Assembly (NCBI GenBank): GCA_009667805.1
Contig: CM019066.1
Span: forward strand, 3,472,001-3,536,000
DNA from: Leptobrachium leishanense
Taxonomy: Eukaryota; Chordata; Amphibia; Anura; Megophryidae
Direction of reading: 5' to 3'
Length of the DNA stretch: 64,000 nt
The position numbers and the translations under genes were made by a program. The notes beneath the pieces are model-generated. The model saw only the letters and a list, made by a program, of their open reading frames with translations, ran no database searches and was not told where the DNA came from. Shown here piece by piece: positions 1 to 9,599 of this stretch. Each line of letters starts with the position of its first letter. Within the stretch, counting starts at the first letter, position 1.

Positions 1-880
1 TGCCTCGGAGTGACTCTTGACTCCGGTCTTTCTTTCAGCCCCTGCATCCAATCACTCTCCTCATCTTGCCACAATCACCTCCCAATATTGCCAAAATTCG
101 TCCATTTCTGACTGTCAACACCGCCAAGCAATTTATCCACTCGCTTGTTATCTCCCGCCTGGACTACTGCAACAACCTCCTGACTGGCCTTCCTATCTCC
201 CGCCTCTCCCCCTGCAGTCCATCCTAAACACATCAGCCCAGGTTGTCTATCTCACCCGCCGCTCTGTCTCTGCCGCTCCTCTCTGTGAATTCCTACACCG
301 GCTCACCATCCACAGCAGAATCAAATTCACACTACTCACCCTGACCTACAAAACCCTCACTAACACCACCCCTCACTACCTGTCCACACTAATCACCAAA
401 TACACCCCAGTTTGCCCCCAAGATCCAACAATAACCTGCTCCTGGCATCCTCCATCATTACCTCTTCACATGCCAGACTGCAGGACTTTTCTCGTGCGGC
501 GCCGACCCTATGGAATGCGCTTCCTCGCAATATCAGACTGTCCCCAAATCTGGCTTCAGTTAAACGCTCCCTAAAGACCCCTTTGTTTAGGGAAGCCTAC
601 CACCCGACTCTGTAACTAGACATCCGACCGACCCAAAAACACTCCTCACCTCTCCCTGCATTAACTCCTCACTGCAGCCCCGCTCCTGTTTCTCTCCACC
701 TCACCCATCTACTGTAGATAGTAAGCTCCCATGGGAATAGGGCCTTCATGTCCTCCTGAATCTGTTGGCAGGAATACTGACCTGCTTTCTGTATGTATTG
801 TAGAATTATCCTGTCTTTACCCACTGCACCTTCGCACAGCATTGTGGAATGTGTTGGCTCTTAATAAATAATAATACAAT
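1..880 (+). mobile_element. L2-type LINE, 3' end fragment
   Basis: Translation shows the C-terminal tail of an L2/CR1-group reverse transcriptase: a stretch around 290-400 with FTLLTLTYKTLTNTTPHYLS, then LQDFSRAAPTLWNALPRN at about 480-530 and SLKTPLFREAY at 565-600. The reading frame shifts near 410-450, so the copy is broken. It is followed by a short 3' untranslated region ending in AATAAATAATAATA-type repeats, the usual L2 tail. The 5' part lies outside the window. L2 proteins carry endonuclease and reverse transcriptase; only the end remains here. Confidence 0.8.
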
Positions 881-887
881 TTTAAAT

Positions 888-1275
888 ACAGATAGACATG
901 AATAGACCTAGATAGATATGATTAGATAGATGGATAAATTAAATATATATAAATAGATAGATTAGTAAGTTCCAAGAAACCCTGCACTCAATCTTCCATG
1001 AATAAATACAGTTACTTGCTTCGGTGCAAACCCATCTGCAAGGTGTACATACAAAAAAAATCCTCGGTGCACACGAAGGCTGTCGTTCCACAAATTTCAA
1101 TTTTTATTCCATAGATCGACGTTTCAGTCCCATCCGGGACATTTCTCGAGGAAATAAATAGATAGATTTATAGATTCAGATAGACATGAATAGATGCAGA
1201 TAGATGGACGGATCGCTGGATAGCTAGATATTCAATAGATAGAAAAATATGAATAGAAAAAATACAGATAAATAA
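888..1275. repeat. degenerate GATA/GACA-type microsatellite, interrupted
   Basis: Many irregular copies of GATAGA, AGATAGAT and related tetranucleotides occur at 888-990 and again at 1150-1275. The unrelated segment 985-1150 sits between the two halves, so it was probably inserted into the repeat. Confidence 0.6.
985..1150 (-). mobile_element. possible retroelement end with decayed hammerhead-like motif
   Basis: On the minus strand a stem GTCCC/GGGAC (about 1127-1142) is followed by TGAAACGTC, resembling stem II plus the GAAA core of hammerhead ribozymes found at the ends of Penelope-like elements. The expected CTGANGA core reads CTCGAGA, so this copy should be inactive. Assignment to Penelope-like elements is from recollection of similar sequences, not a search. 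Confidence 0.35.
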
Positions 1276-1832
1276 ATAAATATCTCTAGCTCCCACATTC
1301 AAGGTTGAATGGACAACGCAAGGCTGAATGACTATTTTTTTTTTTTAAATAAATGGTTTGTATTAATGAAAAGTCAATTAAATATATGAAATGACAAAGG
1401 CGTTCTGAGAGACAAAGGACAATAGAAGAAAATGCTAAATTACATCTGCAACAAATGCTGCTCCTGATAGGGAACACAGCTGTTGTGGTTATTGTTTAAT
1501 CCTTGACTTGGACAAGGTTGTCAGATAATATATTCCCTGTAGCAACATACAAGCAATGTGAAGTTACTAGCCCTGCTTTACTTCAAGGATTTTAGGATTT
1601 AATTTGACATTAATTCTTAGAAATTAAAAACTAAGGAGAGCTGTGAAATCAAACGGTTCCCATGCAGTCAACAAACGTTACAGAGATAAATTGGAATAAG
1701 TCACAGTATTTTCCAAAAACAAAAGGATTGAGAATACTTCAAAGTAATTGTTCTCAACATTGCAAATGGTGGTACAACAATGGTACATTCATTTTATAAT
1801 TTAAAAATGCATTCATACAAAAATATTACATA
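1276..1832. other. unassigned AT-rich sequence
   Basis: I see no credible reading frame, repeat ends or RNA gene here. It contains a poly(T) run at about 1336-1345. Confidence 0.5.
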
Positions 1833-1916
1833 CCGGTTGAGTATCTCTTATTAAAAATGCTCGGGACCAGAAAGGTTTTGGATTTCCGATTTTTATTTTT
1901 TTATTATTATTATATA

Positions 1917-3139
1917 CAGGGTTATTCAAAAAGAATCGAAAAGTCACCGCACGTTCGGTGACTTTTCGTTCTCTTCGATTCGGTGCGATTTGGCGATCCC
2001 ATTTCGGCGACCCTGCAGTGTATTCAGCAAGCACCACAGGGCTGCCGTAATGCAGGCAAAAGTCGCCGCAAACCCGCCGAATACTCACTGCAAAATGAGG
2101 GCGAATGCACACTGAAACCCGCAAAAACATCTGGCTTAACCCACAGAAGACACCAGAGAAACCCGAGCAGGAGCCGATCAGAGTGCAGAGCAGCCGCCGG
2201 AAAAACCCGACACCGCAGACGAATGGAGTGAAAAAAAAACAGTACGCTTAAATGTTTGAAAAGTGAAACGCTGTTTGCAAACAAACTACTGAGCGATAAT
2301 GTCTGAAATTTACATATAAGATCCAATGAATGATAATAAAAAGGACTGTTACAGAAAAAAGAAAAAACAATTAAAAAAGAAAAACGAAAAAAAATGTTTG
2401 CAAAAAAATCCCCAAAAATGCCTAAAAGGTCCTAAAAAAATCTAAAAATAAAGAGACTTTTTACTGCAGAATAAAATATTAAACGGTTTATTAGATATTG
2501 AATTAAAACGGGAATATTTTTAACATCGAAGCCTATGGGGTTTGCCTGAATGAATCTGCCGAATAAGGCTAGGGTCAGACGAACGCATTTTCGCGTTGTC
2601 TGTGAAAAAGTGCGTTCGAACGAATGGACGCATTTTTTCACGGAGTACGCGATAGCGGTCATACGATGCGCATTTGCATCCGTGATTTTGTACGGATCAT
2701 CAATAAAACACTTTGTGCATCTGGACGTTATGTTGGCCGGACATTAGCAGTGTCTGACATCTCCAATTCACGCACAAACGCCTCTAGCGGACGCAGCGCA
2801 CTCTGTACAACCGTACTAGAGGTTTTACGTTCTCGACAAAATGCGTTCGTTTTCCACTTGCGTTGCGCAGCCGGACTTTTGTGCGACCGTACTTCGTATA
2901 TTGGCCGTCATTGCCCGGCATTTGCTGCTACTACGGCCGTGATTAAGTGCGCCTGCACGCGCGTTCGCACTGCGTTCGTCTGACCCTAGCCTAAAACCAC
3001 CGAATGGCAGGGCATTTCGGCAACTTTTCACTGCTGAGTTTTCCTCTCTGAATAGCCGAAGCAATGCTTCTCTATGGGGTATAAATTTCAGCGTTCGGTT
3101 ACCTTTCTCCAGCAATTCGGAGCTCTTTGAATAACCCTG
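1917..3139. mobile_element. MITE, CAGGGTTATTCAAA family, copy 1
   Basis: Terminal inverted repeats CAGGGTTATTCAAA (left) and TTTGAATAACCCTG (right) bound the element; it is flanked by TATA on both sides. Subterminal sequence has several short palindromes. No transposase is encoded. Related copies are at 30230-32288, 34258-35122, 35242-36141 and 48405-49197. Two of those have 3-bp flanking repeats (TAA, CTA), which suggests PIF/Harbinger mobilisation, but copy 1 does not settle this. Confidence 0.75.
2567..2991. mobile_element. PIF/Harbinger MITE, deletion derivative of the elements at 37-46 kb
   Basis: Ends GGCTAGGGTCAGACGAACGC and its inverted copy are flanked by TAA target duplications (2564-2566, 2992-2994). 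Its left ~150 bp match the transposase-side end and its right ~270 bp the MADF-side end of the 3.1-kb Harbinger copies at 37395-40550 and 42538-45676. It is therefore an internal-deletion product of that family and nests inside the MITE at 1917-3139. Confidence 0.88.
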
Positions 3140-3398
3140 TATATTTTGTTATGGAACATGTGCATACTGTATAATAATGAGATATCTTGGGGATGAGACC
3201 CAAGTCTATTTATGTTTCATGCACACCTTATATACACACAGCCTGAAGGTAATTTTATATAATAATGTCAGTAATCTTCTCCTGTCACATACAGTCAAGT
3301 GTGGAAATTTCCTCTTTTGGTGTCATGTCAGTGCTCAAAATGTTTTATTTTTTTTATTTTGGCGCATCTCCGTTTTGAGATAAGGGATACTCAACCTG

Positions 3399-5873
3399 TA
3401 TATATAAATAGTGCATCAGAGAGGGAGAGTGTAAGAATGAGAGAGGAAACATTAAAACAAACCTCCATATAATTTAAGAAGATAGTAAAGCTGAGAGGTT
3501 TTGTAAATATTCCTAAACCCCAGGGACTCTCTCCATCAGAAGGGTGACAGCTCATGATATGTTCAACGGACCAATGGATCCAGGGGGCCTGGCTCTTGCT
3601 AAACACTGTGCAGCTTGTCTAACTATGGACTATCAAGATACCACCACGTTTCTGGATGGGCCGCAGCATCTGGGCCGGTAAGGGCATTCTAAGGCATCAC
3701 TAAGGAACTGATTAATATGTTCTGCACCACATATAGGTGCAGACCAAATGCTCTCCCACCAGGGATCACAGGTTATCCTCTTGCTGGACCACCAGTGATC
3801 TAACCCACTCCTTGTAAAATGAGGTAAGCAGAAAAGGAGGAAAGGTTTTAATATTGATTAGTTGTTATTGATTAGTTTATTGAAATTGGCAGCTGGTGGA
3901 AGAAGTACCTGACCAGTGGTTGAGAAAGGGGCCCCAAGATTCCTGATGGCCGCCTTTCTAAAATCTAACAAACTAGGAAAGGGATTAATTTCACTCATGG
4001 TTCTTATCAACGGATTTTGGAATCCAGGAATCTGATGTCTGAGAGAAAGGGAGAAGCGGCAGCTGAGAGGTACCCCTTCCTCTTGCACTACCAACCATGC
4101 ACACACGCAGGGAGAGCACTGCAGCCTTTTTCCAGGGATATGCGGCACAGAGTAAGCATGTTGTCGTGCAGCATGTCACATGCTGGACCTGCACAGAGGC
4201 TTCCAGCATGTGCCGCGCTGTTCTGCATGGACCAGGAGTCGCGATGCCGAAGACCAGTACACTCTGGAACTTCAGGAAAGAAACCCCTGGAATAGTAAGG
4301 AAAGGGGGGCATGACTGCTGGGCTGTACAGTAAGGTATGAAGTGTTGGCTCATTGGTGGTGTGAGTGCAACGTTGTTGTATGCATGGTATATATTGAGGT
4401 AATGGGTGTGGCCTACCTCCTTGGTGCCTGTCAGCTTGGAAGGAAGATTTATGTCCCGCCCACCTTGGTGGTGGTGGTGGGGGTTTTCTCATGAAGTCAC
4501 AGTTGTGGTATTCTGGGCCAGCGGATGTCTTAAGTTATGTATAAACCGCCGGTAGGTGGGCATTGGGGAGATGAGCTCCACCTGATTGGGGGTCAGGTGA
4601 GGCGACAAGCTCTTGGATTATATGTGTTGGAACTGCACTCTGCAGGTTCGGGCAGAGGGGTCAGAATAAATATTATAAGACTACACTGATGGTATTAATG
4701 GTTATGAAAAGATGTTTTATGTGTTATTTAATAAAGCTGTGGCAGCGTGGCCTATGCCATTTCCATGATATCGGTGTCTGTGTATTTATTGGGTTGGGGT
4801 CATAGGTAATAAAAGGGAAGTCCTAGACCTAAACAGTCAGGGGAGTTTAACTAAAATTCAAAAGCTTACAAAATTTCTGGATTTCGGAATCCTCCAGATC
4901 TCAGAATTCCAGATAATGTTGCCTGGCCTGTAAAAAGAATTGTGTTTGTGTGTGGAGAAGTGCGACTCATTAGCATAAAATTGTATTTAAAAAATGGAAG
5001 AAATTATTTCAAACATGCAAACTTTTAGCTCTCTTCTATCATCCTGTACAGTCTCTCTCTCTATGTCTCTCTCTCCCCTTCCTACCATATTCCAATACGA
5101 CAGACTTTTAAACATATTAACGGCAAACGCCGCTTCTAGCTGTGCATGTTATTTTGTGTGGTATTGGCACATGCACTTATTGACAATAAATGTGTCATCT
5201 TTTGTGCAAAATCACCCAGATGATTCTTTCTGTCACATAATATTTTAAAAAAGCAATATTTGCATATTTTGAATATTTAGAAATTTTCATTAGATACATT
5301 ATTTTATTGCAATTGGAAGCAAAAACCGTGCGCTAAACCAAGTAACCCAAGAGTCATGATAACCGTGATTAACACGCATTCCTGTTAAGTCACGTGACAG
5401 CAAGATTACGATTAAGTGGAGCAGGTAATTATTTGATATTGTTTAACCGTTTTGTTCATTTTTTTGCATAGTGTAAGGAGGAGGCCAAAAAAGTGAGAAT
5501 AAAACCCAAACTGCAAGAGAGAATATAAGCCGAAAACTTGCTTTGCCTACAGAGATCCTTTGCCATGCTTCCTGTGCACTGCAGGGAATTATGGGTAGGA
5601 CATGTTATGAAGTCATCGTCATTTGAATTTTTTTTGCATCAAAGGTCTGCTGTGGCAAAGGGACCCTACATGCCAGTGCAATGACTAATATCCTTTATTG
5701 TACTTTAACCCTCTCACTAACAAAGATGTGTAAACTCAATTTTGAGCTTAATACAATAAATACCTAGAACTGGCCTAATATATCGCTTTTGCATACCTTT
5801 TTAATGCGAGGTCAATGTGTCCCCATGTGGGTAAACAAAATTCCCAATGAGTGGTCACTCCTGTCACAGTGTG
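3399..5873. other. unassigned region, possibly containing an LTR remnant
   Basis: No convincing protein-coding frame is visible. The part from about 4060 to 4790 has an LTR-like look: a GT-rich tract, then AATAAAGCTGTGGC near 4728 followed by GCCTATGCCATTTCC, reminiscent of the end of vertebrate gypsy-type LTRs. I could not define its ends. The rest (4800-5870) is AT-rich, with a CT-rich stretch at 5050-5080. Confidence 0.3.
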
Positions 5874-5876
5874 TTA

Positions 5877-6188
5877 GGCTGGGTTCACAACTCAGCGTTT
5901 TACAGCGCGTTCCTGCTCGCTGTAAAACGTTGAGACACGGAAATCCCATGATTTCCTATGGGACCCGTTCACACCTGGGCGTTTTGCAGGAACCCGCTGT
6001 AAAACGTCCTACGCCCAAAGAAGTATGGGAGCTTCTTTGGGGCGTATTTGCAGCGCATTCACTCCGCAGTCTATGGCCGTGAACGTGCTGCAAAGCGCGT
6101 TCGCGCGTTTTTTTACGTTTGCGCGATACGCGTGTAAAAAAACGTGCATATTGCGTGTGTAAAAAAACATGCAGGTGTGAACCCAGTC
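5877..6188. mobile_element. PIF/Harbinger-type MITE (GGCTGGGTTCACA ends)
   Basis: The left end GGCTGGGTTCACA and right end TGTGAACCCAGTC are inverted copies, flanked by TTA on both sides (5874-5876, 6189-6191). A 3-bp TWA target duplication is the hallmark of PIF/Harbinger. The interior is built of CpG-rich inverted repeats (GCGTTTTACAGCGCG and relatives). It encodes nothing. Confidence 0.82.
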
Positions 6189-6194
6189 TTACTG

Positions 6195-6755
6195 TAAATA
6201 AGCTGCAACGAGTAATCCCCACACTCACCGTAACAAAAAGCTCAACACATTTTACTGTAGCATTACAACAGGGAGAGAGAAAAATTAAGGGAGAGCTCTG
6301 GGGTTACTGTACAGAGGGTTATACTTTCTGAAACTCCCTCTACAGTACAGATACAATGTGTTACTGTAATTTCCATACACAGGAATTATGGAGGCAGATA
6401 CAGATATTATTTTTATATTCTATTGGTATTTTATGTCGACGTTGCATTGCTAATAATCTCATTAAGATCACTACAAATCTTCATAAGCAGGAGATCTATT
6501 ATTTATCTTTATCATATTATTTACTGTATTTGACACGAAAGTAATTTCTGCCTGTATGCTGATAAAAGCAGACCCCATTTGAAATTTTGTAAGATAGGGG
6601 AACCATCTAACCTTTAGAACTTTTCATCCCAGTAATATTTATGTAAAAGATAAAAGAAGATATTGAAAATAAACAAATTTACATTAATATTGATATATTT
6701 TTTATAAGAATTACAATCTCTATACATACTTGCAGTTTTACCCTACAAGGAGTCC
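6195..6755. other. diverged paralogue of the block at 51.4-54.4 kb
   Basis: Segments such as GGGAGAGCTCTGGGGTTACT (about 6289-6308), the stretch with CATTGCTAATAATCTCATTA near 6444-6463 and CATAAGCAGGAGATCT near 6481-6496 recur in the same order at 51.5 and 54.0-54.2 kb. The 51.5-kb copy carries a hAT insertion; this copy retains the empty target CTGTACAG at 6308-6315. Whether this is an old transposon family or a segmental duplication is unclear. Confidence 0.65.
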
Positions 6756-6759
6756 TTAA

Positions 6760-7418
6760 AGTGGCATTAAACCCTTAGATTTTCTAACATAAAACAGTAC
6801 TATAATGTGAGCCTTACTGTAATACTGTAATCCAGTGTAGTTTCCTTCTCTTTGCTTCTGTTTCTTTTAAATCCTTATCTGTAATCATGTTTGGGAGAAC
6901 TTCCTGTTTTCAGGTGACTCCAGCTTCTCTGAAATCTTACATGGTGTCAGCGTTCTCAGCTAAAACTACAAGAGGAAGTCCTGCAGAGTCAGACATCTAC
7001 ATCCCCGCCCACTTGTGATTGACACAAGTTCACAATGCAATGAATATGTTGTTTATGATAAAAAAAAAAGCAATAAAGTTTGTTTAAAAAAAAGAAAAAA
7101 AAATACCTAGCTCTGATTAGACAATCTGCAGAACAGGAAAAAAAACACAGCACATTCAGGCAGCTGTTGTCAATCACAAGTGGGCGGGATGTGGATGTCT
7201 GCAGGACTTTCTCTTATAGTTTTAGCTGAGATCGCTGACACCATGTAAGATTTCAGAGAAGCTGGAGTCATCTGAAAACAGGAAGTTCTCCCAAACATGA
7301 TTACAGATAAGGATTTAAAAGTAACAGAAGCAAAGAGAAGGAAAACTACAATGGATTACAATAAGGCTCACATTATAGTACTGTTTTATGTTAGAAAATC
7401 TGAGGGTTTAATGCCACT
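6760..7418. mobile_element. TTAA-flanked foldback MITE (piggyBac-type)
   Basis: Perfect inverted ends AGTGGCATTAAACCC and GGGTTTAATGCCACT are flanked by TTAA (6756-6759, 7419-7422), the piggyBac target signature. The inverted arms extend about 250-300 bp, so most of the element could fold into one long hairpin. The centre is A-rich (7060-7105). No coding capacity. Confidence 0.8.
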
Positions 7419-7494
7419 TTAACTATCCATCCCGTGATTCAAATAAATGTTGTGATAATATTTTTTTCAACAAAAACCTTTGGGCTGATATTGG

Positions 7495-8208
7495 GTATTA
7501 ATCTTTACTATAACAAGAAAAAAAAGTGTCACCTACGCTCATTTCTATATAATTCCTTGTGACACAAAACACAATCAGAGGTTTTGGTTTACTTGAATGG
7601 CCATTGAAGTTAAAGCTTACCTGCCCTGTCAAGGCACCTCTTGGTAAGGTGAGTCCTAGCTAATGAAACCATAAGCTGCTCCTCTGAGCAACTACATACT
7701 CTCTTGCTGCTTCCCAGCTTAGAGGCAGAATGGTGGGTTTTATTTATACACTCACTAAATACTCCCACTTTGGGGTTAAAAACAAAAACATGGAAAAAGG
7801 AACAGCTGCAAAAATGACCTAACTGGTGTTACACCAAAATATACATACATACATTCTTGTTATGCTTTATACATGAACTGGGTTGTCACTCATGGTCCAC
7901 CATTCTGCCTCTTAGCGGGGAAGCAGCAAGAGAGTATGTAGTTGCTCAGAGGAGCGGCTTATGTTTTCATTAGGTACTCCTGTTACCAAGAGGTGCCATG
8001 GCGGGGCAGGTGAGCTTAAACTTCAATAGCCATTCAAGTAAACCAAAACCTTGGATTGTGTTTTGCGTCATGAGGAATTATATAGAAATGAGCGCAGGTG
8101 ACACTTTTTTCTTGTTATGCTTTATACATGAACTGGGTTGTAACTCGTGGTCGTTGCAGCTGCCCTGGTTGGCATGGGCGCGACTTTTTGTATGTATTAA
8201 TCTTTACT
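7495..8208. repeat. foldback element with about 215-bp inverted arms
   Basis: The left arm (about 7526-7738) and right arm (about 7898-8110) are inverted copies starting at GTGTCACCTACGCTCATTTC. A ~40-bp segment beginning CTTGTTATGCTTTATACATG occurs directly repeated at about 7856 and 8112, on either side of the right arm. The whole is bounded by a 16-bp direct repeat GTATTAATCTTTACTA. I cannot assign it to a superfamily. Confidence 0.6.
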
Positions 8209-8639
8209 AGAATGCCCAATGAAAACTGCTCCATGCACTACAAATAATTAAATACAGTCAGGTCCAGAAATATTGGGACATCAACACAATTCTGACATCT
8301 TTGGCTCTATACACCACCACAATGGGGTTGGCATGAAACAAACACAATGTGCTTTAACTGCAGACTGTCAGCTTTAATTTGAGGGTATGTACATCCCACT
8401 CAGGTGAACGGTGTAGGACTTACAGCAGTTTGCAGATGTGCCTCCCACTTGTTAAGGGACCAAAGGTAATGGGACAATTGGCTTCTCAGCTGTTCCATGG
8501 CCAGGTGTGTGATATTCCCTCATTACCACAATTACAATGTGCAGATAAGAGGCCCAGAGTTCATTTCAAGTGTGCTATTTGCATTTGGAATCTGTTGCTA
8601 TGGAGAAGGAAAGGAACTGCTCATGATCTTAAGCATACC

Positions 8640-9137
8640 ACCTCATGAGTGAAGCATGGTGGTGGTAGTGTCATGGCGTGGGCATGTATGGCTGCCAATG
8701 GAACTGGTTCTCTTGTATTTATTGATGAAGTGACTGCTGACAAAAGCAGCGGGATGAATTCCGAAGTGTTTCGGGCAATATTATCTGCTCACATTCAGCC
8801 AAATGCTGCAGAACTCATTGGACGGCGCTTCACAGTGCAGATGGACAATGACCCAAAGCATACTGCAAAAGCAACCAAAGAGTTTTTGATGGGACAGAAG
8901 TGGAATGTTATGCAATGGCCAAGTCAATCACCTGACCTGAATCCCATTGAGCATGCATTTCACTTGCTGAAGACAAAACTGAAGGGAAAATGCCCCAAGA
9001 ACAAGCAGGAACTGAAGACCATTGCAGTAGAGGCCTGGCAGAGCATCACCAGGGATGAAACCCAGCGTCTGGTGATGTCTATGCGTTCCAGACTTCAGGC
9101 TGTGATTGACTGCAAAGGATTTGCAACCAAGTATTAA
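8640..9137 (+). pseudogene. Tc1 transposase, C-terminal catalytic half
   Basis: This is the C-terminal ~163 residues of a Tc1 cut-and-paste transposase, beginning at the conserved VKHGGGSVMAWACM segment. It keeps the second catalytic aspartate in QMDNDPKHTA and the terminal acidic residue region SPDLNPIEHAF. The helix-turn-helix DNA-binding domains and first catalytic aspartate are missing, because the left inverted repeat is joined directly to this point. It reads without a break to its TAA stop, which overlaps the TTAA target of the piggyBac insertion. It cannot be active alone. Confidence 0.88.
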
Positions 9138-9599
9138 CCCCTTAGTGACCGGGCGGTTTTACACGAATCCGTCCGTTCGTGACCGCTGCTGTTTTTACGT
9201 TTCTGCGCTCTTAGTGTTTACGTCAAATTTTCCTCTTACTCGTTTATGTAACCCACACATATTTTACACTGTTTTTCTCGTCACTAAATGGACTTTATAA
9301 AGATACCATTTTTTTCATCATTTCATATAATTTACTATAAAAAATATTGTGAAATATGACACAAAAATTGAAAAAACACCACTTTTTCGAACTTTGACCC
9401 CCAAAATTTCTTATGTATCAACAACCGTCAAAAAAAATTAATTCCTTAGTAGTTTCTAAATTTAGTACTGAGTTTAGCAATACCCAATGTTTACATATTC
9501 CTCGCTTTTTTCCTTATTTTATGCAACAATAAGTGCAAGTAGCACTTTGCCATTTCCAAAGAGTTTATTTTCAAAACTAGTGATAGTGACATTGTAACA

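Larger units (their letters stand above)
1833..3398. mobile_element. Tigger/MER2-like (pogo group) non-autonomous element, split by a nested MITE
   Basis: The ends are inverted copies of GGTTGAGTATCYCTTAT (left 1833-1852, right 3378-3398), flanked by TA at 1831-1832 and 3399-3400, as expected for Tc1/mariner-pogo insertions. The motif after the left end (AAATGCTCGGGACCAGAAAG) resembles Tigger-derived MER2-type repeats of other vertebrates. No transposase is present. Its middle is occupied by the 1917-3139 element. A second decayed copy of the family is at 48043-48333. Confidence 0.7.

Noticed and set aside
4088..4492. Overlapping frames of 78-134 residues on both strands at 4.0-4.5 kb
   Set aside because: No motif is recognisable on either strand, and frames open on all sides at once point to composition and not coding.
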